Positions 28,051 to 36,742 of a stretch of 64,000 nucleotides of DNA are shown piece after piece. The translations under genes and the position numbers were made by a program. This DNA is from Anabaena catenula FACHB-362 (GTDB lineage Bacteria; Cyanobacteriota; Cyanobacteriia; Cyanobacteriales; Nostocaceae). Under the pieces are notes generated by a model, which was given only the letters and a program-made list of their open reading frames with translations, did not search any database and was not told the origin of the DNA. Positions within the stretch are counted from its first letter, which is position 1. Each line of letters opens with the position of its first letter. Location: positions 39,205 to 103,204 of the forward strand of contig NZ_JACJTQ010000022.1 in the NCBI RefSeq assembly GCF_014698735.1, given 5' to 3'.

Positions 28051-28845
28051 ATGTTTACTGCACGCCGTTGGTGGGAACATAAGGGTTTACAAATAGGTTT
28101 GTTAGCCGTAGTAGTTGGTAGTGCTTGGACACTGCGACAGACTCAAGGCACACTACTGCTGGAGATATATCAAGGTATTACCCGTCCATTACAGATATTA
28201 CAACCAGGAATAAGTCCTGAAGAACGTATCCGTGACGCTCGGTTTATGGAGTTACAAACACGCATAGTTGATCTGGAAAGTCAAAATCAAAAACTCCAAA
28301 GTTTATTAGGTTACGCAGAGAAAGATCAGGGTTCAGCTAAACCAGTTCTAGCGAGGGTAGTGGGACGCAGTGCTGATCACTGGTGGCAACAAGTGACTCT
28401 AAACCGGGGTAAAAATGCTGGTATTCAAGAAGGTTTTATTGTCAAAGCAGATGGTGGATTAGTGGGTTTGGTAGAAAGTGTCACTCCCAATACTAGCCGT
28501 GTGTTGTTAGTTAGCGATCTGAAAAGTCAAGTAGGTGTCACTATTAGCCGCACAGCAGCCAAGGGAGTTTTGCGTGGTGATTCTTCTGCCGAAGGAGTGC
28601 TAGAGTTTTACGAAAAAGTTCCTAATGTTAAAGTTGGTGATTTAATTTCTACTTCTACTTATAGTCAGAAATTCCCTGCTGGCTTATCGGTAGGACGAGT
28701 TAAGTCTCTGGATTTAAAGAAACTCCCAGCGTCAGTGGCGAAAGTCGAGCTTTTTCCGCCAATTCGATATTTAGATTGGGTAACTGTATATCCTAAGCCA
28801 GAAAACACAGATCCGGAAAAACCCAATGTGACAGATCAACAGTAG
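28051..28845 (+). CDS. mreC: Rod shape-determining protein MreC
   Basis: 264 residues. A membrane helix (about 12-27, LQIGLLAVVVGSAW) is followed by a coiled-coil stretch (RFMELQTRIVDLESQNQKLQ). The periplasmic beta domain has VLARVVGRSADHWWQQVTLN, G-I-Q-E-G-F-I-V and GVVxRG-type LRGDSSAEGVLEFYE. It is a scaffold linking cytoskeletal MreB to peptidoglycan synthases. A short acidic/Pro tail (TDPEKPNVTDQQ) ends it. Confidence 0.94.
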   Translation: MFTARRWWEHKGLQIGLLAVVVGSAWTLRQTQGTLLLEIYQGITRPLQILQPGISPEERIRDARFMELQTRIVDLESQNQKLQSLLGYAEKDQGSAKPVLARVVGRSADHWWQQVTLNRGKNAGIQEGFIVKADGGLVGLVESVTPNTSRVLLVSDLKSQVGVTISRTAAKGVLRGDSSAEGVLEFYEKVPNVKVGDLISTSTYSQKFPAGLSVGRVKSLDLKKLPASVAKVELFPPIRYLDWVTVYPKPENTDPEKPNVTDQQ

Positions 28846-28883
28846 AAAAAGTCTGATTAAATAGTTGACAATTTGGCAAAACG

Positions 28884-29501
28884 ATGAAAATTCCTGGATT
28901 TCCTGGTAACAGACAGAGAAAAGCACCATCGCCAGACCGAAAATCCACATCCTTGATCCCAGGGTTGAGACATTGGTATCCTTGGGTGCGTCAATTGCTG
29001 GATTGGGCAGTCACATCTGGCTCTGTGCTGTTATGTCTACTGTTGTTACCAACCCGTTTACCAGGTATGGAATTATTGGGTATCGGTCCTAACTGGGTAC
29101 TAATTTGGGTGGTGGCGTGGAGTGTGAAGCGATCGCTCTTTGTTGGTGCTTTCGCAGGTGTAGTGATTGGCTTATTACAAGATGCGATGACATCGCCTAA
29201 CCCTTCTCATGCTATAAGTTTGGGGATAGTAGGGATGCTCACTGGTCTCATTCAGAAGCAGCGTTTTATTCAAGAAGACTTTATTTCTATTGCTTTAATT
29301 GTCTTTGGGATGGCGGTGCTGGCAGATACTATTTTTGCTGTGCAGTTGTCTTTGGTAGGCGATCGCAAAGTGGAAGACATTTGGACATACTACCAGCGTG
29401 TTGCTTTAGCATCTGCTATTTTGAGTAGCTTGTGGGCCCCTGTCGTTTATTATCCCTTAAATCGCTGGTGGCAACAGACAAAATTAATTCGTAATTCGTA
29501 A
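28884..29501 (+). CDS. mreD: Rod shape-determining protein MreD
   Basis: 205 residues. A basic N-terminal 35 residues (GNRQRKAPSPDRKS) precede four to five membrane helices, including VLLCLLLLPTRLPGMELLGI, GPNWVLIWVVAWSVKRSLFVGAF and GVVIGLLQDAMTSP. The G-x-x-x-G-L-x-x-D motif near 98-105 is typical of MreD. The family is weakly conserved, but its place behind mreC makes the call safe. Confidence 0.9.
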   Translation: MKIPGFPGNRQRKAPSPDRKSTSLIPGLRHWYPWVRQLLDWAVTSGSVLLCLLLLPTRLPGMELLGIGPNWVLIWVVAWSVKRSLFVGAFAGVVIGLLQDAMTSPNPSHAISLGIVGMLTGLIQKQRFIQEDFISIALIVFGMAVLADTIFAVQLSLVGDRKVEDIWTYYQRVALASAILSSLWAPVVYYPLNRWWQQTKLIRNS

Positions 29502-29544
29502 GATTATTGAGTACCTAGATATATATGTTCAAGAGTTAGTTAAC

Positions 29545-30753
29545 ATGAATAACTCCCCAGCGGTAGCTCCAGCAGATGCATCTTCACCCAAAGACACTCA
29601 AGAGAATCAACTTCTAGGACAATCTGTCATCAGCGTGGATATCCCAGCCCAAGAAATGGTAGGTAGTGAATTTGACTCCCGAATCATGCAACGGTGTATA
29701 GAACTAGCCCGTCGCGCTTTGGGGAGGACTTCACCAAATCCATTAGTGGGGGCGGTGGTTGTCAAAGATGGGGAGATTGTGGGAGAAGGGTTTCATCCCC
29801 GCGCGGGTGAACCTCATGCCGAAGTTTTTGCCCTTAAAGCCGCCGGAGATAGCGCTCGTGGAGCTACAATCTATGTCAGTCTTGAACCTTGTAACCACTA
29901 CGGACGAACTCCACCCTGTTCGGAAGGGTTGATAAATGCTGGTGTGTCTAAGGTTGTAGTGGGTATGGTTGATCCTAATCCTCTGGTAGCTGGAGGGGGG
30001 ATTGCCCGGTTACGTGCAGCGGGAATCGAAGTGGTTGTAGGGGTGGAGGAAGCAGCTTGTCAAAAGCTAAATGAAGGTTTTATACATCGCATTCTTTACA
30101 AACGACCTTTGGGAATTTTGAAATATGCCATGACCTTAGATGGCAAAATTGCAGCTAGTTCTGGTCATAGTACTTGGGTGACAAATCAAGATGCCCGTAG
30201 TGAAGTACATCAACTTCGGGCGGCTTGTGATGCTGTAATTGTTGGTGGAAATACGGTACGACAAGATAATCCTTATTTAACCAGCCATCAGGCGGGTGGG
30301 CATAATCCCCTGCGGGTGGTGATGAGTCGCAGCCTCAACTTGCCAGAAAATGCTCATCTATGGGAAGTTGCTGAGGCTCCAAGTTTAGTTTTGACGGAAA
30401 TTGGCAGTTCACGCGATTTTCAAGCAATGCTGCTTAAAAAGGGAGTAGAAGTGGTGGAATTTCCATCACTAACGCCCGAATTAGCAATGACTCATTTGTA
30501 CGAGCGAGGTTTTTGTAGCGTGCTGTGGGAATGCGGTGGTACTTTAGCAGCAAGTGCGATCGCACAAGGAGCAGTACAAAAAATCCTGGCTTTTATCGCC
30601 CCCAAAATCATTGGTGGTAGTAATGCTCCTACGCCCGTGGGCGACTTAGGTTTTACTACCATGACTGAGGCTTTACCTTTAGAACGTGTTCGTTGGCGTG
30701 TTGTAGGTTCTGATTGCTTAGTGGAAGGTTATTTACCACAAAGAATTCAGTAA
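29545..30753 (+). CDS. ribD: Bifunctional riboflavin biosynthesis deaminase/reductase
   Basis: 402 residues, with about 45 extra N-terminal residues before the deaminase domain (IMQRCIELARRALGRTSPNPLVGAV). The zinc site is HAEVFALKAA and SLEPCNHYGRTPPCSE near 90-130. The C-terminal reductase domain begins RPLGILKYAMTLDGKIAASS near 187 and carries VGGNTVRQDNPYL and a late KIIGGSNAPTPV. It catalyses the second and third steps from GTP in riboflavin synthesis. It is 43 bases after mreD and may be cotranscribed. The N-terminal 30-45 residues look disordered. Confidence 0.95.
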   Translation: MNNSPAVAPADASSPKDTQENQLLGQSVISVDIPAQEMVGSEFDSRIMQRCIELARRALGRTSPNPLVGAVVVKDGEIVGEGFHPRAGEPHAEVFALKAAGDSARGATIYVSLEPCNHYGRTPPCSEGLINAGVSKVVVGMVDPNPLVAGGGIARLRAAGIEVVVGVEEAACQKLNEGFIHRILYKRPLGILKYAMTLDGKIAASSGHSTWVTNQDARSEVHQLRAACDAVIVGGNTVRQDNPYLTSHQAGGHNPLRVVMSRSLNLPENAHLWEVAEAPSLVLTEIGSSRDFQAMLLKKGVEVVEFPSLTPELAMTHLYERGFCSVLWECGGTLAASAIAQGAVQKILAFIAPKIIGGSNAPTPVGDLGFTTMTEALPLERVRWRVVGSDCLVEGYLPQRIQ

Positions 30754-31053
30754 GTAAGTGGGCGTTAAAAATTGTCGTTATGACAAGGGAACTCTTAACA
30801 GGGAACGGGGAACAGAGAAGAGGTTTTGGGATATTTTACTTTTCGTTACATATTACTCTTCGAGAAGCCGCTCCGCGTCTACGGTTTTTTTCTGTTCACC
30901 TACTTAATCATTGGTAATTAGTGTTGACGGTAGCCTGCCGTATGACTCCTCCGTCGTCACGCAAGCTATAGGCATATGGTGATTTTCTCCCCATCTCCGT
31001 GTCACCGCGTCACCGTGTCTCCCCATCTCCCCATCCCGCTGTCCCCAGGATGA
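30754..31053. repeat. Dispersed and simple repeats, no gene
   Basis: A 300-base gap between convergent genes, made of repeat material. CGAGAAGCCGCTCCGCGTCTACGG (30861-30884) is related to the Nostoc dispersed repeat found at 36622. GACGGTAGCCTGCCGTATGACTCC and GCAAGCTATAGGCATATGGTG follow (30925-30980), the first part matching the end of the hydrolase gene near 4367. C-rich CTCCCCATC/CACCGCGTC units follow (30987-31046). Confidence 0.65.
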
Positions 31054-31272
31054 TTATGACTGCTCACGTTCATACGCAAGATCGCGGATGAGACTTAACC
31101 TAGCTTGAATGTAGTCGCAAAGGTAGTCAGTTTCGTTCGGATCTAACAAAGCTTGCTTTGTGGTTTGTTTGACTAACCATTGTACCAAGCTAGCATCGTC
31201 AAGCTGCAAGAGAGTCACTGCTTGGGCGGCTTCAACTATAGACCAAAGCTGACGCATAATCGTAGGAGTCAT
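31054..31272 (-). CDS. Small conserved cyanobacterial protein, unknown
   Basis: 72 residues, helical and soluble: MRQLWSIVEAAQAVTLLQLD, then SLVQWLVKQTTKQALLDPNE and YIQARLSLIRDL. It is probably a short all-alpha protein; from memory, such proteins are widespread in cyanobacteria and of unknown function. The start could be the Met at residue 1 or 6. Nothing else distinctive. Confidence 0.65.
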   Translation of the reverse strand: MTPTIMRQLWSIVEAAQAVTLLQLDDASLVQWLVKQTTKQALLDPNETDYLCDYIQARLSLIRDLAYEREQS

Positions 31273-31768
31273 CAGACCTCTATTGAATCTTGAGCTTAGT
31301 TGTTTTTAGATTACACAATTTAGATATGAGTTGACAAAATAAAGCTACAACATGAGACAACTGTTATTAAAAACTTAACAAACAGATTTATAACTTTATG
31401 AACATTCAGAATTGGTAAAAAACATCAATGAATTAACAAAAGTTAACCTGATATCATCCCGAATGAATGATTGAACATTCTTAATCTAACTAATATTTTC
31501 CTATTATACAAATCGCATATCTAAATTACCAGCCCCGTTAGTTATGAGTAGTTTAATTTAGGGATTTAAACCCTAATACCAAAATAGTTATGGAAGTGGG
31601 AGACTAATAATTGATTTTTGACTAGGGGCTAGAAATATAACTTAACGCTAATTTGTTTAATCCCAATTAATTTTTTAATAAAAAAATTTATAAAATACTG
31701 ATTATGACTTAAAATCTTAATAATAAAACAGGGTAAGTAACATTCTTGTTAGCAGTAGTTCTCTACTA
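31273..31768. other. AT-rich intergenic region, no gene seen
   Basis: 496 bases, very AT-rich, between divergent genes. No supportable open frame, RNA or repeat was found. The drop in G+C compared with the flanking core genes fits the left border of the accessory region that begins with the methyltransferase. Confidence 0.5.
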
Positions 31769-33964
31769 ATGACTGCAATGGTTAAACCTGACAATAGCTT
31801 GAAAATAGTTGAAGACACTTCCTTAATTGTAGAACCGATTGAACTAAGTGCCATACCTACGAAGATTGCAGCTATGGCATCTGACGAAGGTTTGGGTATC
31901 ACTGATTATTGCCAAAACAGTAAATTTGGTAAATTACTACCTGATGCCTTTTACATTCATGTGTTAGCACTGCACATACTTGACCCCTGGCTTCAGGAAT
32001 ATGAAAGCCGCGCCCGTAGTATCGCACCTCAAGTACAAGAGGCTACATTAGTTAAATTTAGCACTAATAAAGCTAAAATTTCCTATTTATTTTATCCTGA
32101 TTTTGATACTGACCCCCATCCTGCATTACGAGCTAGTATTCAAGTAGACTTAGAAACTCGTGAAGTTGGCTACCGCGATTACAGCGACTCAGCAAATCCT
32201 CCCATTCTTCACCGCAAAGAAACTTTTGTCACACCAGATTATCCCTTTTATGAGCAGTTTGCAGCCTTAACCCGCACTCAAGAAGCTTTAGGGTTATTGC
32301 ATAATACCAGAGGGATTGGGACAAGAGAGGGTTGGGAAAAGCGGTTACAAACTTATGGGGTGGAAATACAGGGACATAACCTGATTCAACGACAAATAAC
32401 TAATACAGCCCATTTAACCCCAAAAATTGAGCGACACAAAGCAGCAATTATTCGTCCTGATTTATCCCGTCCAGTCAGATTAGCCTTAGAATCAGGCTTA
32501 TTTAGTCCAGAAACCAACTTTTTTGATTATGGTTGTGGACATGGTGGAGATGTTACTCGCATCGCTGAACAAGGTTACATTAGCAACGGTTGGGACCCTT
32601 ACTACTCTCCAAATACTCACCGTACACCTGCGGAAATTGTCAATATTGGCTTTGTAATTAATGTTATTGAAGACCAAAGTGAACGTCGGGAAGCTTTAAT
32701 ACAAGCTTGGGAACTAACTCAGAAAGTGCTGCTAGTATCTGCCCAAGTTTTAATTGCTGATAGTAGAAGAGGTGTAATTGCTTTTGGTGATGGGGTAATT
32801 ACTAATCGCAACACATTTCAGAAATATTATGAACAAGAAGAATTAAAAATTTACATTGATCAAGTGCTAGGAGTTGATGCAATTCCTGTGGCTTTGGGTG
32901 TTTACTTTGTGTTTCGAGATGAAGCTGAAGCACAGTTATTTAGGTCTTCGCGCTTCCGTTCTCGTGCTAGTACTCCGAGAATACGTGCTTGTGTGAAGCG
33001 GTTTGAAGAACATCAGGAACTGTTAGCACCCTTGATGGCTTTTATGACTGAACGGGGAAGACTTCCTAGTAAGGGGGAATTATCTCAAGAAGCGGAAATT
33101 TGTACAGAATTTGGAAGTTTACGACGTGCCTTTAGTGTAATTATACAGGCGACAGACTCTGAAGAATGGGAAGCGATCGCAGAAAAACGCCGTCAAGATT
33201 TGATGGTTTATCTAGCGCTGTGTAATTTTAGCCGTCGTCCCAGATTAGGACAATTAGCCCCAGCGGTACAAGATGACATAATTGGTTTATATAGTACTTA
33301 TAAACAAGCTTGTATAGATGCTGATCAAATGCTACGCAGCTTGGGGAATACAGAACTAATTATTAAACGTTGTCAAGAAAGCAAAATTGGTAAAAAATTA
33401 CCTAATTCTCTTTGGGTTCATATTTCTGCACTACAATCTGTTGATCCTTTACTACGTCTTTATGAAGGTTGTGCTAGTAGAACAATAGGACGCTTAGAAG
33501 AAGCAAATGTGATTAAGTTCCATATCAAAAACCCGAAGATTTCCTATTTATTTTATCCTGATTTTGATATTGATCCACACCCAGCTTTATCTAAAGAAAT
33601 GACAATTGATTTGCGGGATTTGCACGTTACTTATCAAGACTATGATCTTGAAGATGACCCGCCAATATTACACCAAATAGATGCTTTAGTGACTCCAGAT
33701 TATCCTCAATATGAGAAGTTTGTGAAATTAACTCGTCAAGAAGAAGACTGGGGACTTTTAGATAATTGGCGAAGTATTCGTCGTCTTTCTGGTTGGGAAA
33801 AATGTTTAAAAGAAAATTGTGCAGTTCTGAATGGTTACAAGTTATCTTGGAGTAAAGATTGTGATGCTTATAAATTAAGAGTACTTAAAGCTGCTGTACA
33901 AACTCGGAAAAGAAGCAGGAATGATTCTCACACCAAAATGCAGAGAAGTAAAGAGGAGGAATAG
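31769..33964 (+). CDS. DNA phosphorothioation-associated putative methyltransferase (orphan)
   Basis: 731 residues. A central Rossmann domain carries the SAM motif FFDYGCGHGGDVTRIA (about 251-266) followed by GWDPYY, VNIGFVINVIED and LLVSAQVLI. It is flanked by two copies of another domain (about 48-195 and 536-690). Each copy has C-Q-x-S-K-x-G-K-x-L-P, SYLFYPDFD, D-P-H-P-A-L, V-T-P-D-Y-P and GWEK(R/C)L. The whole matches, as I recall it, the family annotated as DNA phosphorothioation-associated methyltransferase. No dndA-E or dndFGH genes are in the window. The C-terminal 35 residues are basic (TRKRSRNDSHTK). Confidence 0.82.
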   Translation: MTAMVKPDNSLKIVEDTSLIVEPIELSAIPTKIAAMASDEGLGITDYCQNSKFGKLLPDAFYIHVLALHILDPWLQEYESRARSIAPQVQEATLVKFSTNKAKISYLFYPDFDTDPHPALRASIQVDLETREVGYRDYSDSANPPILHRKETFVTPDYPFYEQFAALTRTQEALGLLHNTRGIGTREGWEKRLQTYGVEIQGHNLIQRQITNTAHLTPKIERHKAAIIRPDLSRPVRLALESGLFSPETNFFDYGCGHGGDVTRIAEQGYISNGWDPYYSPNTHRTPAEIVNIGFVINVIEDQSERREALIQAWELTQKVLLVSAQVLIADSRRGVIAFGDGVITNRNTFQKYYEQEELKIYIDQVLGVDAIPVALGVYFVFRDEAEAQLFRSSRFRSRASTPRIRACVKRFEEHQELLAPLMAFMTERGRLPSKGELSQEAEICTEFGSLRRAFSVIIQATDSEEWEAIAEKRRQDLMVYLALCNFSRRPRLGQLAPAVQDDIIGLYSTYKQACIDADQMLRSLGNTELIIKRCQESKIGKKLPNSLWVHISALQSVDPLLRLYEGCASRTIGRLEEANVIKFHIKNPKISYLFYPDFDIDPHPALSKEMTIDLRDLHVTYQDYDLEDDPPILHQIDALVTPDYPQYEKFVKLTRQEEDWGLLDNWRSIRRLSGWEKCLKENCAVLNGYKLSWSKDCDAYKLRVLKAAVQTRKRSRNDSHTKMQRSKEEE

Positions 33965-33973
33965 AGATTTTGT

Positions 33974-34552
33974 TTAAATCTCCTTTGCTAATTTTAGCCA
34001 ATTTTCAATTCCTTTTTTTGTGGGTATTCCTGAATTATTAAATGTCCAAATATCCCGTTTGTGTTGAATTCCATAACTAATGTGAATTGGTTGTTGATTA
34101 CTGTAAAAATACAGGGAATCAAAAGGTATTTTTTTTTGTAAAATCCAATCTATAACTTGTTCACTAGGTAAGTTTGTAATGATAAAATCACAAGCAGCCC
34201 CTAACCTTGCACAGTAGTATTTGCCATTTTTATTGATTTCGTAGCTGATATGTTGATCGAGATTAGGGGCTACACGACCGTTTTTCTGTCCTGTTATGGG
34301 GTCTTTTTTCTCAAGATACTTTTTTAAGTCTGGAGAACAAAAGCCGTAGGTAAGCCGAAATTGTTCTCTACCAAAGTAATCTATAATTGGGTCGATGATA
34401 AATTTATTTAAATCTTGTAAAGCAGGAATTACTTCGGGAATATTTTGCGGATATGGGTTGATATTTTGGGCATATTTATGATAGGTTTGACTGCAAGTAC
34501 AAAATTCTTCTAATGTAATATATTTACTAATTTTTATTTCTTTTATATTCAT
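33974..34552 (-). CDS. Unknown protein, possibly M15 peptidase-like
   Basis: 192 residues, no signal peptide. It starts KISKYITLEEFCTCSQTYHK. RLTYGFCSPDLKKYL, then LGAACDFIITNLPSEQVIDW, then FDSLYFYSNQQPIHISYG resemble the strand order of M15/VanY-type peptidases (G-x-A-x-D-F and a late H-x-S-x-x). The first His ligand of a classic zinc site is not evident, so activity is doubtful. It faces the methyltransferase gene tail to tail, 9 bases apart. It may belong to the same accessory unit. Confidence 0.5.
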   Translation of the reverse strand: MNIKEIKISKYITLEEFCTCSQTYHKYAQNINPYPQNIPEVIPALQDLNKFIIDPIIDYFGREQFRLTYGFCSPDLKKYLEKKDPITGQKNGRVAPNLDQHISYEINKNGKYYCARLGAACDFIITNLPSEQVIDWILQKKIPFDSLYFYSNQQPIHISYGIQHKRDIWTFNNSGIPTKKGIENWLKLAKEI

Positions 34553-34917
34553 AATCTATTTCTCAACAATATATTCTTAATTATATTCAAACCTTTATTT
34601 TATCTCGTAAGATTTTGTAGTCTGTAGGGTGCGTCAGAAAAGATAATTTTAGGGGAAAAGTTCTAATTTTTATAGTCTGATATAGGACTAATATTTGATT
34701 TTTGAAATATACGTAGGGTGGGCATTGCCCACCGTATCATGGTTTTGTAAGGCATAGCCCTACCTACAAATACTTAGATCTATTCAAGAATCAAATCGGA
34801 TGCCTATATACCCTAATTAATCTAACTAACAACTTACGTTATTAAAACCTTTATTTGGGAAGTATAGAGACGTTTCGTGCAACATCTCTAAATCGTTATT
34901 TTTGAGTTATTTATGGT
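34553..34917. repeat. Intergenic region with dispersed palindromic repeats
   Basis: 365 bases. GTAGGGTGGGCATTGCCCAC at 34714-34733 is a nearly perfect palindrome (GGTGGGCA/TTGCCCACC) of a type common in cyanobacterial genomes. GTAGGGTGCGTCAGAAAAGA near 34625 and GGCATAGCCCTACC near 34751 belong to the same kind of material. No gene. Confidence 0.6.
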
Positions 34918-35901
34918 TTATCGAGATAGATTCGGTTCAACAATCATGGGAAAATTGGCAAAGTTGCGTTTTGCCCAATCCATGCCTATTTCGTTACTCA
35001 TTTTTATATTTTGAGGGATGTTGGTGTAGAGTTTACCTAAAATATCAACATCTTGTTCAATAATTACTTCTGCTAACCGGACAAAATTCTTTTTAATTAA
35101 ATGGGCGATAGGATGTTTGGCTTTACCATAAACCAAAACATAGGTGCGAGTATGTGTTTGTGATTCGGGAACAAAGAAATGAATTTGTTTAACACTAGCA
35201 AAAGGACTTTCACCATGTACAATTACACAAAAAGGAAAGAAATTTTCTAAATGGGCGTTAATTGTGTTTGGTATAGCTAACAGTCCGGGATTTTTGAGCA
35301 AGTCACTTAATTTAGGCTGTTTTCTGATTAAGTCAAAGTAAGCATGAGAGTGATGTCCATTGTCAATAAATTTTTGAAATTGTACTTCGGTGATCTCAAA
35401 TAAAGGACGGTGTGTGCCATTTTGATGATCATAGTCGTGCATATTTAGTAGCATTGTCAACAGTTCAGTTTTGACACTGAAGTTTTTGCTATGTCCGATA
35501 AATTCATATTCACTGGCAAAATCTTTTAAAATTGTCGGGATAAAAATTTTGGCTTCATATCCGCCATAAGTCCAAATAAAATCATCTTGAATAATTAATT
35601 CTAAGGGTTTGCTTAAAGATTTTGTCTGCTTGTTGCTATTGGGTAATACTGTACAACCATTGCTATCAAATTCTAAAGCATGAAATGGACAAACTACGGT
35701 ACTACTCCCGTCTGCTTTTTTCGCACACCAACCTTCGGAAAGCATTGCACCTAAATGAGGACAGGCGTTAGGTAAGCAGCTAATTTTACCAACACTATCT
35801 AGCCAAAGTACGTAGTCATTCCCATATAGAGAAACTTTAAAAGGCTGATTCGGCTTGAGCATGGAGCGATGAGCCAATAACCAGGGTGCGCCTTCTAACA
35901 T
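34918..35901 (-). CDS. Rieske [2Fe-2S] aromatic-ring-oxygenase-like protein
   Basis: 327 residues. The N-terminal Rieske domain has C-x-H (ACPHLG, Cys47/His49) and C-x-x-H (VCPFHALEF, Cys71/His74), both complete. The C-terminal part has LLNMHDYDHQNGTHRP, which could supply the His pair of the mononuclear iron of Rieske oxygenases. The length fits the small cyanobacterial Rieske oxygenases rather than large ring-hydroxylating subunits. The substrate is unknown. It is divergent from a (frameshifted) TetR regulator, which probably controlled it. Confidence 0.85.
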   Translation of the reverse strand: MLEGAPWLLAHRSMLKPNQPFKVSLYGNDYVLWLDSVGKISCLPNACPHLGAMLSEGWCAKKADGSSTVVCPFHALEFDSNGCTVLPNSNKQTKSLSKPLELIIQDDFIWTYGGYEAKIFIPTILKDFASEYEFIGHSKNFSVKTELLTMLLNMHDYDHQNGTHRPLFEITEVQFQKFIDNGHHSHAYFDLIRKQPKLSDLLKNPGLLAIPNTINAHLENFFPFCVIVHGESPFASVKQIHFFVPESQTHTRTYVLVYGKAKHPIAHLIKKNFVRLAEVIIEQDVDILGKLYTNIPQNIKMSNEIGMDWAKRNFANFPMIVEPNLSR

Positions 35902-35926
35902 GATTATAAAACCCTATGATTTAATT

Positions 35927-35946
35927 AACTAATTTTTTAATTAGTT
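35927..35946. promoter_or_regulatory. Possible TetR operator between the Rieske and TetR genes
   Basis: AACTAATT (35927-35934), four T, AATTAGTT (35939-35946): a perfect inverted repeat in the 97-base divergent gap. A second imperfect one lies at about 35976-35992 (CTTGTT-AAACT-AAACAAG). The half-site (A)ACTAA(A)/(T)TTAGTT is like the palindrome upstream of devB. Confidence 0.5.
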
Positions 35947-35998
35947 TAACGAGTAAGTCAGATAGCTGTCTACTCTTGTTAAACTAAACAAGCAAAAT

Positions 35999-36723
35999 AT
36001 GTCTGGAAATGCTGTGGTGAAGTTTGTTAAGAATGAGAAAGTTGCTAAATCTGTGAGTCACGTAAGAGATGCGGAGGTGACGCAGCAGCAAATTCTTGAT
36101 GCAGCAGAAATAGAGTTTGCTAGACATGGGTTAAAGGGGGCTTGAGTGCGATAGCCCATTGGGCGAAAATTACCACAGCGATGATACATTACTACTTTAA
36201 GAATAAAGAAGGTTTGTACAAAGCGGTTTTGCAGCGTCCGATTAATCAGCTAGAATTAGTAGTAGGTCAAATGAACCTTGACCATTTACACCCAGAAGAG
36301 GCGTTGAAGGAAATTATTCGGTGTGCGATAGCTTATAAAGCGACTTATCCCCATCGCCAGATGCTGTGGTTTCAAGAAGCAATTCAAAATAAGGGTTTGT
36401 ATTTTAAGCAAGTCAACCCTGGTAGTTTATACGAACCACTGCTAAAAGTCCTAGAAAGGGGAATAAAACAGGGCTGTTTTCGTCCATTAGACCCATTCTT
36501 AACCCTGACTCATTTGATTAGTGTCTGCATCTTCTATTTTGTAGTCCAAGAAAACTGGAAGCATCTGACACCAGAGATAGATCATTTGAGTCCAGAAATG
36601 GTAGAGAAACATACAGAAGGAGCGATACCTGCGGTTAGCGTTCGCGCAGCGTCTCGAAGAGAAGCTATCGCCCTAATTTTAGGTGGTGTCAAGCAAACAC
36701 CATCAACTCAGTGTTCCAACTAA
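35999..36723 (+). pseudogene. TetR/AcrR regulator, frameshifted
   Basis: From ATG 35999 the frame reads to LDAAEIEFARHGLKGA and then hits TGA. One base out of frame it continues SAIAHWAKITTAMIHYYFKN, KEGLYKAVLQRP and a normal TetR C-terminal domain to 36723. The two parts together make a complete TetR helix-turn-helix. The break is at GGGGG (36136-36140); six G would restore GLKGGLSAIAH. It is either a real inactivating slip, a phase-variable tract or a sequencing error. A dispersed repeat is inserted in frame near the 3' end. It is divergent from the Rieske gene. Confidence 0.85.
36622..36671 (+). repeat. Dispersed Nostoc-type repeat inside the TetR coding region
   Basis: GCGATACCTGCGGTTAGCGT ... 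GTCTCGAAGAGAAGCTATCG is a 50-base element with terminal complementary GCGATA/TATCGC. The central GCGCAGCGTCTCGAAGAGAA is a well-known recurring string in Nostoc genomes. Here it is translated in frame as IPAVSVRAASRREAIA near the C-terminus of the TetR protein. Confidence 0.75.
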
Positions 36724-36742
36724 GTACGAGAACTAAAAAAGT

